64,000 nucleotides of DNA, from NCBI RefSeq assembly GCF_002250115.1, contig NZ_CP019985.1:2790001-2854000 (forward strand), given 5' to 3'. The notes beneath the pieces are model-generated. The model was given only the letters and a program-made list of their open reading frames with translations. It was not told where the DNA came from and did not search any database. This document shows, one piece after another, positions 46,601 through 56,479 of this stretch. The stretch's first letter is position 1; each line of letters opens with the position of its first letter. The DNA is from Shouchella clausii (GTDB taxonomy: Bacteria > Bacillota > Bacilli > Bacillales > Bacillaceae_D). A program made the position numbers and the translations under genes.

Positions 46601-47088
46601 TGGAATTAATTATAAAAAATAAATATATGAAGATGAGCCTCATTCTTTTGCTCAGCATCATGTTGATTCTTTTTACCCATAGCATGAAGCTTCTGTTTCA
46701 TCCTGGCTCGGTAGGGAGCATTTCGCTGATGACGGTAGCAGGCCTTGGCTCGCTGTGGCTGTTTTCATTGATTGGTTTGTTTATTGGCGATTTAGCCAAA
46801 AAACTTCCGATCGGCTTTGTTGCAAATTTTCCTGTTCTTGGCTGGGTTAGCATCACGTCCCTGACCCTATGTTTGTTGTTTGATGGATTTGTCCAAGCGA
46901 TCCAAGCGGTTGATTTTTTGTCAATAACGACGCCGATTTTAACATATGCGGGCATTTCTGTTGCTGACCGCTTAGTCGAGTTGCGGAAGCTGTCTTGGAA
47001 AATTGCGATTGTGGCGATTTTTGTCTTTACAGGCACATATTTGGCAAGTGCCGTGCTAGCCGAGGTCGGTTTGCGTATCGCATCATAA
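46600..47088 (+). CDS. Small integral membrane protein, partner of the DUF3100 gene
   Basis: 162 residues, about five hydrophobic helices, otherwise featureless; no family recognised. Starts at ATG 46600 (7 bases after AAGGAGG; ATG 46597 also possible), overlapping the DUF3100 stop by one base. Tight coupling suggests a two-subunit membrane protein. It is followed by a terminator, which closes the three-gene operon. Confidence 0.72.
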   Translation: MELIIKNKYMKMSLILLLSIMLILFTHSMKLLFHPGSVGSISLMTVAGLGSLWLFSLIGLFIGDLAKKLPIGFVANFPVLGWVSITSLTLCLLFDGFVQAIQAVDFLSITTPILTYAGISVADRLVELRKLSWKIAIVAIFVFTGTYLASAVLAEVGLRIAS

Positions 47089-47106
47089 ATGAAAACAATC
47101 TCAATA

Positions 47107-47157
47107 AAAAACATCCATAGGGAAGCAATAGACATTCCTTATGGATGTTTTCTTTTC
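47107..47157 (+). terminator. Terminator of the amidohydrolase operon
   Basis: AAAACATCCATA...TATGGATGTTTT with GGAA/TTCC extension and T-rich tail. Confidence 0.85.
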
Positions 47158-47410
47158 TAGTCATATTGAATAATGGGCTCTATTTTACACGCAGCTTAAA
47201 AAGTCATCATTGTTCCCAAGAAGCTTATAACATTGTTGTCGATAGAAGTACTCGTTGTTGTAACAATATCTAGGTAGAACGGAATGGAAAAGCTAGAATG
47301 AAGTGGAAAGGTTTCTTGTCACGTTCGTTTAACAATGATATAAGGTAAGAAAGGAGAGCAAATAGTAACCTTTAGTAAAACAAGTTTCATACGAAAGGGG
47401 AAATTTTTTA
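47158..47410. other. Intergenic region with no recognised element
   Basis: About 250 AT-rich bases before the 47411 gene. I see no riboswitch, tRNA or convincing promoter; a CGAAAGGGG ribosome site closes it. Confidence 0.5.
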
Positions 47411-47761
47411 ATGTCTTGGGATTATCACAAATACCTGCATATATATGCTCAGCATACCCATCATCAAGAGTCATTCATTGTAGGCAATAAAGAAGCGCTA
47501 CTAGAATTAAGGAATTTAATCGATCAAGCCCTTAAAGAAGGGGAAGCCAAAGGCGTTTTTTTCCCATCAGATGAGGAGGGGTATCCATTATATGTTTCGT
47601 TAGTGGATAATGAGGACAGCTTTTTGTCTCTTGAAATGCCGTATACAGAGCAATTCGGCGATGATAATCAACATTTCCATTTTATAAATACACAAAATGA
47701 TCCGAATGCCCCGTACTCACCGGCAACTTTGTTCAAAGAAGAGGAAAAAGGAGAGGAATAA
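47411..47761 (+). CDS. Uncharacterised acidic protein
   Basis: 116 residues, soluble, acidic and aromatic-rich (MSWDYHKYLHIYAQHTHHQES, LYVSLVDNEDSFLSLEMPY, NQHFHFINTQNDPNAPYSPA). No signal peptide or known motif. The layout (short strand-like segments with a helix LLELRNLIDQALKEG) resembles small immunity or stress proteins, but this is a loose impression. ATG 47411 has GAAAGGGG upstream. Single gene; a weak terminator overlaps its end (47744-47782). Confidence 0.7.
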   Translation: MSWDYHKYLHIYAQHTHHQESFIVGNKEALLELRNLIDQALKEGEAKGVFFPSDEEGYPLYVSLVDNEDSFLSLEMPYTEQFGDDNQHFHFINTQNDPNAPYSPATLFKEEEKGEE

Positions 47762-47783
47762 AGCTCTCACCTTTTCTTTTTTA
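47744..47783 (+). terminator. Probable terminator overlapping the end of the 47411 gene
   Basis: AAAAGG-AGAG / CTCT-CACCTTTT imperfect stem with T6, the 5' arm lying in the last codons. Confidence 0.55.
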
Positions 47784-47921
47784 GTATAGTGTAGTTATGT
47801 TTTGAAGCTTTAAAGAGTAGGGGTGGTTCATTCGTCCGATTGTTAAACAATAGATTTCCTAATTCTATTTTTACGATAAATAAGTGGTTTGACTATTAGT
47901 TAGCTACGGCTTACAGCTGAG

Positions 47922-49190
47922 TTATTTGTTTGCAAAAAGGGCTGCTGACTGCCCGGCTGTATAGCCAGTCGAGAAAGCGCATGTAATGTTAAAACCGCCT
48001 GTATAGCCATGGATGTCGAGCACTTCCCCACAAAAATACAAGCCTGTTGTTTTTTTGGAGTGCATCGTTTTTGGCTCAATTTCTTTAATTGATACGCCGC
48101 CACCTGTGACAAATGCTTTTTCAATCGACAATGTCCCATCGGCATGTAATGGAAACGCGTCTAATGCTGATGCTAATTTTCGAAAGGCATCGTGTGGGGT
48201 ATTGGCGCACATTTCACTGGAATCGATCTCTAATGACCCATATAAGTACAAAAGCAATCGCTCAGGGGCCACCCCTTTTAATGCTGTTTTTAACGTTTTT
48301 TTAGGCTCTGCCTTTGCCCGTTTGACGAGCGCTTGGAAAAGGCTCTCTGCCGATTGTTCGGGGAACAACTTAATCGTCATTGGGATCGTAGGCGTTTTGA
48401 ACTTTTTCAGCGCCTTGACAACAAACTGGCTACAGCGTAATGCCGCGGGACCGGATATGCCGAAATGGGTAAAAATCATGTCGCCTTCATGGGAAATGAT
48501 TTTTTTGCCGTTTGGCCTCAGTACCGCTAGTTCAATTCCGCGTAAAGACAGGCCTTGAAGAGACTGATCGCTGATAAAGGAATCGGCGAGTGTAATGGGC
48601 ACTTCCGTCGGATAAAGCTCAGTAATTGTGTGGCCTGCTTTTTTGGCCCACGGGTATCCGTCGCCAGTAGATCCTGTGTGGGGCACTGATTTGCCGCCAG
48701 TAGCGATAATCAGCGCTTTTGTGCCAATGTGTTGCCCGTCTTCGAGTGCCACTCCAACTGCCTGGCCGTCTTCTACGATAATGTCGGCGACTCGGGCATT
48801 CGTACGGATGGTGACATCAAGTTTACGGATTTGTGCAAGCAGTGTGTCGACCACAGTTTGTGCTTTATCGTTAACAGGAAACATCCGTCCTCTGTCTTCT
48901 TCTTTTAAGCGAATTCCTAAGCCTTCAAAAAAAGCAATAATCGATTCATTGTCAAATACAGCGAATGGGCTATGCATAAAGCGGCCATTCCCTGGAATGT
49001 TTTCAATCAACTGTTTCCTTTCCATCCTGTTGGTGACATTGCAGCGTCCCCCGCCTGAAATCGCAAGTTTGCGACCGAGTTTGTTGCCTTTATCGAGCAA
49101 GAGGACGTGTGCCCCTTGTTGCGCAGCGGCGACAGAAGCCATCAGGCCAGAGGGTCCGCCGCCGACTATAATTACATCGTAGTTGTCCAT
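47922..49190 (-). CDS. ytfP: HI0933-type flavoprotein YtfP
   Basis: 422-residue NAD(P)/FAD-dependent oxidoreductase of the HI0933/BaiN-like family: [28 protein letters not shown] in two parts (FAD dinucleotide motif), [31 protein letters not shown] and the C-terminal [15 protein letters not shown]. It matches B. subtilis YtfP; reaction unknown. ATG 49190 with GAGGATG. Divergent from the next gene. Confidence 0.9.
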   Translation of the reverse strand: MDNYDVIIVGGGPSGLMASVAAAQQGAHVLLLDKGNKLGRKLAISGGGRCNVTNRMERKQLIENIPGNGRFMHSPFAVFDNESIIAFFEGLGIRLKEEDRGRMFPVNDKAQTVVDTLLAQIRKLDVTIRTNARVADIIVEDGQAVGVALEDGQHIGTKALIIATGGKSVPHTGSTGDGYPWAKKAGHTITELYPTEVPITLADSFISDQSLQGLSLRGIELAVLRPNGKKIISHEGDMIFTHFGISGPAALRCSQFVVKALKKFKTPTIPMTIKLFPEQSAESLFQALVKRAKAEPKKTLKTALKGVAPERLLLYLYGSLEIDSSEMCANTPHDAFRKLASALDAFPLHADGTLSIEKAFVTGGGVSIKEIEPKTMHSKKTTGLYFCGEVLDIHGYTGGFNITCAFSTGYTAGQSAALFANK

Positions 49191-49325
49191 TCATTTCATC
49201 CTCACTTTTTTCACTCTTACCATTGTACACAAAAAAATAGAAAACAAAAGGGCAAAACAAGCAGGAGGTAACGGTTTTTAAAGCGAAATAAAAGATGGAC
49301 CGATTTGGAGATTGGAGTGGAAGCA

Positions 49326-50507
49326 ATGGAAGGAATCGCAACGAAGAAATTAGAAACGTTACAAACACAAGTCATCGAATGGCGCAGGTATCTTCATGCA
49401 AACCCAGAGTTGTCGTTTGAGGAAGTAGAAACGCCTGCTTTTATCGTACAGAAATTAAAGGAAATTGGATTTACAGATATACGCGAACATGTAGGCGGTC
49501 GCGGTGTGGTAGCAAAGCTCCACGGCAAAAAGCCAGGACCGACAATCGCTTTTCGTGCTGATTTTGACGCATTGCCGATTCATGAAGAAAATGATGTTTC
49601 TTATGCATCGACGAAGCCAGGCGTTATGCACGCTTGTGGGCATGATGGCCACACAGCTGCTTTGTTAGGTGTTGCGGCAACGTTGTTTGACCAAGTAGAT
49701 GAGCTTCGTGGGACAATCGTGTTTTTGTTCCAGCACGCTGAGGAAAAACCTCCTGGCGGCGCCCGTGAAATGATTGCTGACGGATGTTTAGAAGGGGTTG
49801 ATGCCGTATTTGGCGCCCACGTATCCTCGCAAATTCCACTTGGGCAAATAAATGCAAGCCCTGGAGCAGTTATGGCAGCAGTTGATGCGTTTACTGTGAA
49901 TATACAAGGAAAAGGCGGGCACGGCGCCCATCCTCATTCGACGATTGATTCGATTGTGATTGGCAGCCAGCTTGTCAATGATTTGCAAACCATTGTTAGC
50001 CGCCGCATCAATCCTATGGATACGGCCGTTGTCACAGTTGGCGTCTTCCAAGCAGGCACAGCGTTCAACGTAATTGCAGATACGGCGCGAATTGAAGGAA
50101 CAGTGCGCACCTTTCAAGAAGAAACGCGCGCTTTCATAGAAGAAGAAATTCGGGCGATTGTTTCTGGGAAGGAGCATGGCGGCCATGTCACTTGCACGAT
50201 TGATTATTTAAATGGCTATCCGCCGCTTGTAAATGCCGAAAAAGAAACAGAATTCATTCGCGACTTGGCAAAAGGGGTTTTTGGGGAAGGTAATGTATTA
50301 ATGTTGCCAGCTGCACTTGGGGGCGAGGATTTTGCCTATTACTTAGAAGAAAAGCCTGGGTGCTTTTTCCACGTTGGCGGCCGGACGGAAGAAGAACGGA
50401 CGCAATTTCCTCATCACCACCCTCGTTTTGATTTTGATGAACGGGCACTTTTCCATATTGGCGAAATGTTTTTGGCCATTGCGAATCAGTATTTGCGTAG
50501 CCACTAA
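49326..50507 (+). CDS. M20D amidohydrolase (N-acyl-L-amino acid hydrolase type)
   Basis: 393 residues: HANPELSFEE, RADFDALPIHE, HACGHDGHTA, HAEEKPPGGA and a C-terminal HHHPRFDFDE. The lid domain is about 180-290. Closest to the HipO/YxeP group, which deacylates N-acyl amino acids. Start ATG 49326 (GGAG at 9 bases); GTG 49317 possible. Distinct in sequence from the M20 protein at 44523. Confidence 0.9.
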   Translation: MEGIATKKLETLQTQVIEWRRYLHANPELSFEEVETPAFIVQKLKEIGFTDIREHVGGRGVVAKLHGKKPGPTIAFRADFDALPIHEENDVSYASTKPGVMHACGHDGHTAALLGVAATLFDQVDELRGTIVFLFQHAEEKPPGGAREMIADGCLEGVDAVFGAHVSSQIPLGQINASPGAVMAAVDAFTVNIQGKGGHGAHPHSTIDSIVIGSQLVNDLQTIVSRRINPMDTAVVTVGVFQAGTAFNVIADTARIEGTVRTFQEETRAFIEEEIRAIVSGKEHGGHVTCTIDYLNGYPPLVNAEKETEFIRDLAKGVFGEGNVLMLPAALGGEDFAYYLEEKPGCFFHVGGRTEEERTQFPHHHPRFDFDERALFHIGEMFLAIANQYLRSH

Positions 50508-50760
50508 AGCAGATCACTCAGACTAGAAAACAATTGTCAGCTTAGGAAAGAAGGGGAATGAGCCTGTTGGCTACAGTCTAAGCAAACGTAACCGTTATGG
50601 TTCGCTTGCTTTAGTGCTCCTTTGGGAAATGGTTTGCAAACCGCTGAGTGGCTGCTCGCTAAAGTGTAAGCAGTCGTATAAGATTCTGTTTCAATCGAAG
50701 TTCTCCTGATTAAGTAGCAAACTAGAAGGGAATGAGCTGAGAAAAGGAGAGGTGGGTAAA
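50508..50760. other. Leader region of yugU
   Basis: 253 bases. It contains an imperfect hairpin AAGCAAACGTAACC / GGTTCGCTTGCTT (about 50580-50610) and two similar stretches (AAGAAGGGGAATGAGC at about 50548 and AGAAGGGAATGAGC at about 50725). No T-box or other known riboswitch is recognisable. Confidence 0.45.
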
Positions 50761-51168
50761 ATGAAGCGTTATACAATTGATACAAGCAAACATAGTGACA
50801 TGATTGACATTACCGCCCAAGTTGAAGCGGCTGTCAAAGCAAGTGGTGTCCATTCAGGTATAGCCATTGTCCAGTCGTTGCATACAACGGCTGGCATTAC
50901 CGTCAATGAAAATGCTGATCCAGATGTTGTCATTGATTTTTTGCGCCGCCTTGATGAAGTTTTCCCATGGGAACACCCACAGGACCGCCACATGGAAGGA
51001 AATACGGCGGCTCATTTGAAAACATCGACTGTAGGGTCGTCACAAACGGTTTTAATTGACGGTGGCCGGCTTGTGCTTGGCACATGGCAAGGCATTTATT
51101 TTTGTGAATTTGATGGCCCCCGTGCAAACCGGTCGTTTGTTGTCCAAGTCATAGAGGGCAGATTATGA
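50761..51168 (+). CDS. yugU: UPF0047 / YjbQ family protein YugU
   Basis: 135-residue protein of the YjbQ family, some members of which show thiamine-phosphate synthase-like activity. Conserved parts: [37 protein letters not shown] (with the His-Asn-His pattern), [18 protein letters not shown] 50761 (AAAGGAG at 11 bases) is preferred over GTG 50752. Overlaps the SMP-30 gene by 4 bases, hence same operon. Confidence 0.9.
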   Translation: MKRYTIDTSKHSDMIDITAQVEAAVKASGVHSGIAIVQSLHTTAGITVNENADPDVVIDFLRRLDEVFPWEHPQDRHMEGNTAAHLKTSTVGSSQTVLIDGGRLVLGTWQGIYFCEFDGPRANRSFVVQVIEGRL

Positions 51169-52022
51169 TTCAGGCAGAAGCCGTATGGAACGGCAAGGCG
51201 GCTCTTGGAGAAGGCCCTTTATGGGATGAAGGAGAGCAAGTTCTCTACTGGGTAGATATTGATGGTTATAAGCTCCATCGCTTTCACCCTAAAACAAATG
51301 ACGATCAACAGCTTTCGTTTGCCCAACATGTGTCAGCAATTGTCAAAAAGGCTGGTGGCGGTTTTGTCCTTGCGATGGGGGATGGCCTATACTTATATGA
51401 GGAAGAACGGCTGACGCCTTATTTCCTCTTGCCGCAAGGGGGAAAGCAGCTCCGTTTTAATGATGCAAAATGCGATCCTGCTGGAAGGTTATGGGCAGGA
51501 ACGATGGCGTTTGACTGTCATTCGCCGATTGGCGCTCTTTATTGCCTTGACCATAACGGCCAGATAAGCAAAGCGCTTTCCGGACTTGCCATTTCAAACG
51601 GGCTTGCGTGGGACGAAGAGAAAGGGCTGCTCTACCATAATGAAACTGCGAGTGCGTCCACGACAGCTTACCGTTTCGATGAACAGACAGGGGAAATGTC
51701 GGAACCACGTATAATTGACATTCCTTATCAATCTTATAACGGCAGTCCAGACGGCATGGCAATTGATGAAAACGGCCATTTGTGGATTGCTTTGTATGGA
51801 GCTGGTAAAGTGATTTGCGTAGACCCCGATAACGGGAATGTACTTGAGGAAGTCGTTGTGCCAGCAACGAATGTAACTTCTTGTGCATTTGGCGGGGAAG
51901 ACTACAGGACGTTGTATGTGACGACAGCCGACAAGCACGGAGAGCCTGAAGGAGGCAGCCTATTTGCCGCCAGAGTAGAAAGCGCAGGCTTGCCGGCACA
52001 CGCCTACCTCTCACGGAAATAG
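51165..52022 (+). CDS. SMP-30/gluconolactonase family protein
   Basis: 285-residue six-bladed beta-propeller lactonase. Metal-site pattern: Glu in GEGPLWDE, Asn in ISNGLAWDE, Asp in [15 protein letters not shown]. Such enzymes hydrolyse sugar lactones; substrate unknown. ATG 51165 overlaps the yugU stop (ATGA), so the two are coupled. No sugar dehydrogenase is nearby to define the pathway. Confidence 0.87.
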   Translation: MIQAEAVWNGKAALGEGPLWDEGEQVLYWVDIDGYKLHRFHPKTNDDQQLSFAQHVSAIVKKAGGGFVLAMGDGLYLYEEERLTPYFLLPQGGKQLRFNDAKCDPAGRLWAGTMAFDCHSPIGALYCLDHNGQISKALSGLAISNGLAWDEEKGLLYHNETASASTTAYRFDEQTGEMSEPRIIDIPYQSYNGSPDGMAIDENGHLWIALYGAGKVICVDPDNGNVLEEVVVPATNVTSCAFGGEDYRTLYVTTADKHGEPEGGSLFAARVESAGLPAHAYLSRK

Positions 52023-52030
52023 CGTAATAG

Positions 52031-52062
52031 AAACCAGCTGCCCTTGGGGTGGCTGGTTTTCG
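52031..52062 (+). terminator. Terminator of yugU-SMP-30 operon
   Basis: AACCAGCTGCC / GGTGGCTGGTT imperfect stem ending TTTT. Confidence 0.7.
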
Positions 52063-52124
52063 TGTGCACATGGTATGAACTTTTTCGATCGTTTTTATAA
52101 AGAGAAGCAATTCTTGTTAATCTA

Positions 52125-52133
52125 TGCTAAAAT
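52125..52133 (+). promoter_or_regulatory. Extended -10 promoter before murJ
   Basis: TGCTAAAAT at 52125-52133; no good -35, as is common with an extended -10. Confidence 0.45.
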
Positions 52134-52217
52134 GCGAAAGAGGTCGCCTCGTCTTGAGGCGTGTCGAAATAACGTACGAATGAATGAAATGTGAACGATG
52201 TAGAAACGGGGGAAGTC

Positions 52218-53819
52218 ATGGCTGCTTCAAAGCTCATGCAAGGAACGAAAGTATTGACCGTGGCGACGCTAACGTCAAAATTGATTGGTTTTGTTTATGT
52301 CATTCCTTTTACGGCACTTGTTGGTTTACAAGGGAATGCCCTCTATCAAAATGGCTATACACCGTATTCGATTTTACTTACATTATCGACGCTTGGCGTG
52401 CCTGTTGCCATGTCTAAGTATGTTTCAAAATACCACGCTCTAGGCGATTATGAAACAGCGCACCGCTTGTTCAAGTCGGGGATTTGGTTTATGGCCGTTA
52501 CAGGCCTTCTTGCATTTTTAGTCATGTTTTTAGGCGCTCCTGCCCTTGCGTCGCTTAGTTATCAACCTAGTGAAACAGATCAGTATACGTTTGACAACGT
52601 TGTCTATGTGATCCGCATGGTTAGTTTTGCGCTGCTTATTATTCCAATAATGGCGATTGTCCGCGGCTATTTGCAAGGGTTTCAACAAATGGTGCCGACA
52701 TCCGTTTCGCAAGTCGTTGAGCAGCTTGTCCGGGTTGTCTTTATTTTAGCGGCTTCGTTTGCTGTCATGTCTATCGGCAGCGGCGATTTGCCACGTGCCG
52801 TCGGTTTTGCGACGTTTGGCGCTTTTGTCGGCGGAATTGGCGGAATGGCTACGTTGCTTTATTTTTATTTCAAACAGCGTCCTACGATTTTGGCACGTGT
52901 ACAAAGCCACCCTGCCAAAGAAAGACAAACGCTTCCGAGCATGTATAAGGAACTGATTTCTTATGCATTGCCTCTTTCTTTTGTCGGCTTGGCGATTCCT
53001 TTTTTCCAGGCTGTCGACTTGTATTCGATTGAGGGGGCGCTTTCTGGGACAGAGTATGCCAGCGAAGCGAAAGCGTTTGTCGGCGCTTTAACAGGAGTGG
53101 CCCATAAAATTGTCCTTATCCCAATGGCGCTAGCAACGGCATTATCAATTACGTTAGTGCCGACGATTACAAAAGCATACGTTAATCAAGACAATAAGCT
53201 TTTACAAAGCTATATTACGCAAACGTACCAAGTGATTTTATTTATTGGCATCCCAGCGGCGATTGGTATGTCTGTTCTAGCAGAGCCAATTTATTTTGCG
53301 CTATTCGGCAGTGCGAACTTGGAGCTAGGAGCGAAAACGCTAGGTTTTTACGCGCCGGCAACATTGTTTTTTTCTATATATGCCGTAACTGGTTCGATTT
53401 TGCAAGGAATGGATCGGCAAAGGAACGCTGTTTTGTCCCTTGTCGTCGGGCTCGTTTTAAAGCTAGGGCTTACTTATGTATTTTTAAAATGGTTCGGGCC
53501 ATATGGCGCGATTTGGACAACTTATATTGGTTTCGGGGTAGGCATTGCCTTAAATGTTTATTTCATCGGCCGATTTGCTAAATTTGACTATACGTTTATT
53601 TATCGAAGAACGGTGCTGATCTTTATATTTGCCGCTATTATGGGAGCTGCGGTATGGGTATTTGACAATGGGCTTGCAGCTTTATTTCCAGAGTTGTCCC
53701 GTGTGACAACGTTTATCGTCTTACTTGTTAGCATCGGCGTTGGTTTAATTGTTTACTTCTATTTGGCCATCCGTTCCCATTTGGCTGGAAAAGTGCTTGG
53801 AGAGCGGTTTAAATTGTAA
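52218..53819 (+). CDS. murJ: MurJ/SpoVB-type polysaccharide flippase (YtgP)
   Basis: 533-residue MOP-superfamily membrane protein with about fourteen helices. N-terminus AASKLMQGTKVLTVATLTSKLIGF in parts, SKYVSKYHALGDYETA and RGYLQGFQQM match B. subtilis YtgP, shown to be a lipid II flippase (MurJ). ATG 52218 with GGGGGAAG; the longer GTG 52191 reading has no better site. It is directly upstream of two SEDS polymerase genes, which use lipid II. Confidence 0.9.
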   Translation: MAASKLMQGTKVLTVATLTSKLIGFVYVIPFTALVGLQGNALYQNGYTPYSILLTLSTLGVPVAMSKYVSKYHALGDYETAHRLFKSGIWFMAVTGLLAFLVMFLGAPALASLSYQPSETDQYTFDNVVYVIRMVSFALLIIPIMAIVRGYLQGFQQMVPTSVSQVVEQLVRVVFILAASFAVMSIGSGDLPRAVGFATFGAFVGGIGGMATLLYFYFKQRPTILARVQSHPAKERQTLPSMYKELISYALPLSFVGLAIPFFQAVDLYSIEGALSGTEYASEAKAFVGALTGVAHKIVLIPMALATALSITLVPTITKAYVNQDNKLLQSYITQTYQVILFIGIPAAIGMSVLAEPIYFALFGSANLELGAKTLGFYAPATLFFSIYAVTGSILQGMDRQRNAVLSLVVGLVLKLGLTYVFLKWFGPYGAIWTTYIGFGVGIALNVYFIGRFAKFDYTFIYRRTVLIFIFAAIMGAAVWVFDNGLAALFPELSRVTTFIVLLVSIGVGLIVYFYLAIRSHLAGKVLGERFKL

Positions 53820-54118
53820 CGTAGCTCATTTGTGCACACATAAAACAGATTGAATGGACTTGTTTCAATTTAGTCTTGGCAGACCAAAGCGGCGGCAAAG
53901 CTTGTTTATCGGCAAGGAGCATGACTTGTTCCGCAACTTTCCCATAAACTAGATGATTTTCGACATTTGTTTATAAGAAAACCCTCTTTTTCATGGGGAC
54001 AAGCTTTGATATAATGAAGCAAGTTTATTCCGATTTAATGGGCGGTTTGACTCTTGCCTTCAGCGTAAGCTTTTGCGCGGGCCGCTGCCACGTTTAAAAG
54101 GCCCATAGGAGGACTAAA
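53820..54118. other. Region between murJ and the SEDS genes
   Basis: 299 bases. Only an extended -10 TGATATAAT (54007-54015) is clear, about 104 bases before the start; no terminator for murJ is recognised. Confidence 0.5.
54007..54015 (+). promoter_or_regulatory. Extended -10 promoter of the SEDS operon
   Basis: TG-A-TATAAT, a full match to the extended -10 consensus; -35 TTTTTC is weak. Confidence 0.55.
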
Positions 54119-55261
54119 GTGAACTATTCCTTTCGCAAAGACAATGATTGGGTATTGATTGGAGCAACGGTTGCACTGACATTGTTTGGCTTATTAATGG
54201 TATACAGCGCTAGTTATGTGGAAGGTTATTTTTTGGAAACGCCGAATCCATATTACTATGTAACGAGGCAAGCGGTTTGGCTTGTCCTTGCCATTGCAGT
54301 GTTTTTGGTTGTGATGCATTTTCAATACCGACATTATAAAAAATTAACGCCTGCCATTGTGGTCATAGCGCTCTGTTTGCTTGTGCTTGTATTAGTAATC
54401 GGCGGAGGCAGCGAAGTCGGTGCGACACGGTGGATTCGTATCGGACCGATGAATTTGCAGCCTTCGGAGTTTGTGAAAATCGGAATGGCGATTTATCTTG
54501 CCCAAGTGTATTCGCAAAAACAAGCCTATATCAATGACTTTGTCAGAGGCATTTTGCCGCCGCTTATTATTGTCGGCGTTGCGTTTGCCCTCATTATGCG
54601 CCAACCTGACCTTGGGACAGGCACGTCAATATTGATGACAGCTATTCTTATGGTGTTCGTATCAGGGGCAAGGTGGAAGCATTTAATAGGCCTTGGGTTA
54701 GTGGGCGCTACGGTATTTGCTGCACTTGCGGTTTTTGAACCGTATCGGCTTGAGCGCCTTACGTCATTTGTCAATCCGTTTGCAAGCCCGGACGATAGCG
54801 GTTTTCAGCTTATTAACGGCTATTTGGCTATTTCAAATGGAGGCGTTACAGGCCTTGGCCTAGGGCAAAGCCTACAAAAGATGCGGATGCTTCCTGAAGG
54901 ACATACCGATTTTATTTTAGCGGTCATTTCTGAAGAGTTGGGGCTTCTTGGCCTTGTGTTTATATTTGGTTGCTATGCGATCATCTTGTTTCGTGGGATA
55001 TCGATTGGCGCCAAATGCAAAAATCCGTTTGGCAGTTTGCTCGCCTTTGGGATTGTGTTTCAGCTTGCGATTCAAATCATTTTTAATGTCGGAGCTGTTT
55101 CCGGCATGCTTCCGATTACAGGCATTACATTGCCTCTTGTATCATATGGGGGGACATCGCTGCTCATTACTCTTGTGGCAATCGCGATTTTGGCGAACAT
55201 TCATCAAACCAACATGAGACAAGCACGCAAACAAGCTTCAGGCGAATCGCTATCAGCATAG
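54119..55261 (+). CDS. SEDS family peptidoglycan polymerase, FtsW-like
   Basis: 380-residue, ten-helix glycosyltransferase. Conserved SEDS blocks: RWIRIGPMNLQPSEFVK, RQPDLGTGTSI, EGHTDFILAVISEELG (Asp is the catalytic residue equivalent to RodA D262), and PLVSYGGTSLL. FtsW-like rather than RodA-like by the LQPSE and overall pattern; whether it is the division FtsW or an extra copy cannot be told here. GTG 54119 after AGGAGG. A second SEDS gene follows 13 bases later. Confidence 0.88.
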   Translation: MNYSFRKDNDWVLIGATVALTLFGLLMVYSASYVEGYFLETPNPYYYVTRQAVWLVLAIAVFLVVMHFQYRHYKKLTPAIVVIALCLLVLVLVIGGGSEVGATRWIRIGPMNLQPSEFVKIGMAIYLAQVYSQKQAYINDFVRGILPPLIIVGVAFALIMRQPDLGTGTSILMTAILMVFVSGARWKHLIGLGLVGATVFAALAVFEPYRLERLTSFVNPFASPDDSGFQLINGYLAISNGGVTGLGLGQSLQKMRMLPEGHTDFILAVISEELGLLGLVFIFGCYAIILFRGISIGAKCKNPFGSLLAFGIVFQLAIQIIFNVGAVSGMLPITGITLPLVSYGGTSLLITLVAIAILANIHQTNMRQARKQASGESLSA

Positions 55262-55274
55262 ATGGAGGCTATCA

Positions 55275-56435
55275 ATGGAACGAAAACATACGGGGATTGA
55301 TTATACGCTGTTGTTTCTGCTGTTTTTGCTTATGTGCGTCAGCTTAGTAGCAATTTACAGCGGAGCGGGGCAGTATTTTTCCGATGACCCCACTTATTTC
55401 GTCGTTAGACAATTAATATGGTACGGTATTGGTGCGGTCGTTATTGTCGCCGTAATGTTGGTTGACTTTGACTTGTTTCGAAACTTCTCCATTCCTGTTT
55501 ATGCAATAGGGATGGTTTTGCTTTTGGCCGTCGAGTTTTTTGGAGTCGAACGGAACGGCGCCCAACGCTGGATTTTTGGTATTCAGCCATCCGAGTTTAT
55601 GAAGATTTTCCTTATATTGGCACTTGCCCATTTATTATACAAGCTGACAAAGGATAAGCAAAAGCGGACTTTCAAAGAAGACATGGTCGTGCTTGGAAAA
55701 ATATTGCTCGTCAGCCTACCGCCGTTTTTTCTTATTCTAAAGCAACCTGACCTCGGAACAGCGCTCGTAATTGGGTCCGTAATTGCGACGATGTTGTTGA
55801 TGTCAGGCATACGTTGGCGGATTTTGCTGTCACTTGTTGGGATGGCGATTGTAGGTGTTGCCTTTCTCGTGTACATGCACGAAGCTCATTTTGAGTTTTT
55901 TAGCGAATATTTGATTGAGCCTCACCAGCTTGACCGGATTTATGGCTGGCTTGATCCAGACAGCGACACGAGTGGGATTGGCTATCAATTAAACCAGGCG
56001 ATTTTAGGGATTGGTTCAGGCCAATTGTTTGGCGCTGGTTTTATGGAAGGCATGCAGACGCAAAGCGATGTGATCCCTGAGATTCATACGGACTTTGTGT
56101 TTACGGTAATCGGCGAGGAATTCGGCTTTTTAGGGGCAATGGTTTTGCTCGTTATTTACTTTTTGTTGTTTTACCGCATGATTATGATTTCGTTGACGTG
56201 CAACAACCTCTATGGTTCTTACTTAGTAGCGGGCGTTGTTGGCTTGCTCGTTTTTCAAGTGTTTCAAAACATTGCCATGACGATTGGCCTTATGCCAATT
56301 ACGGGACTTGCTTTGCCATTCATTAGCTATGGCGGAAGCGCATTGCTAACGAATATGATGGCGGTTGGTATCGTTCTAAATGTCCATTATCGTACGAAAA
56401 ATTACATGTTTACAAGTGAAGACACATTTAGCTGA
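55275..56435 (+). CDS. SEDS family peptidoglycan polymerase, RodA-like
   Basis: 386 residues, ten helices. Blocks: GAQRWIFGIQPSEFMK, KQPDLGTALVIG, IPEIHTDFVFTVIGEEFG (catalytic Asp), LPFISYGGSALLTN. Longer extracellular loop (EFFSEYLIEPHQLDRIYGWLDP in parts) as in RodA types. ATG 55275 after TGGAGG. Coupled to the preceding SEDS gene; two different SEDS proteins in one operon. Confidence 0.88.
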   Translation: MERKHTGIDYTLLFLLFLLMCVSLVAIYSGAGQYFSDDPTYFVVRQLIWYGIGAVVIVAVMLVDFDLFRNFSIPVYAIGMVLLLAVEFFGVERNGAQRWIFGIQPSEFMKIFLILALAHLLYKLTKDKQKRTFKEDMVVLGKILLVSLPPFFLILKQPDLGTALVIGSVIATMLLMSGIRWRILLSLVGMAIVGVAFLVYMHEAHFEFFSEYLIEPHQLDRIYGWLDPDSDTSGIGYQLNQAILGIGSGQLFGAGFMEGMQTQSDVIPEIHTDFVFTVIGEEFGFLGAMVLLVIYFLLFYRMIMISLTCNNLYGSYLVAGVVGLLVFQVFQNIAMTIGLMPITGLALPFISYGGSALLTNMMAVGIVLNVHYRTKNYMFTSEDTFS

Positions 56436-56479
56436 AACCACGTTGTTTCAGCTTTTCTTAAAGTGAGGGGGCTTTTTCG

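Noticed and set aside
50508-50760. Possible riboswitch or T-box before yugU
   Set aside because: Only an imperfect hairpin and a short direct repeat; none of the conserved T-box, S-box or TPP sequences are found.
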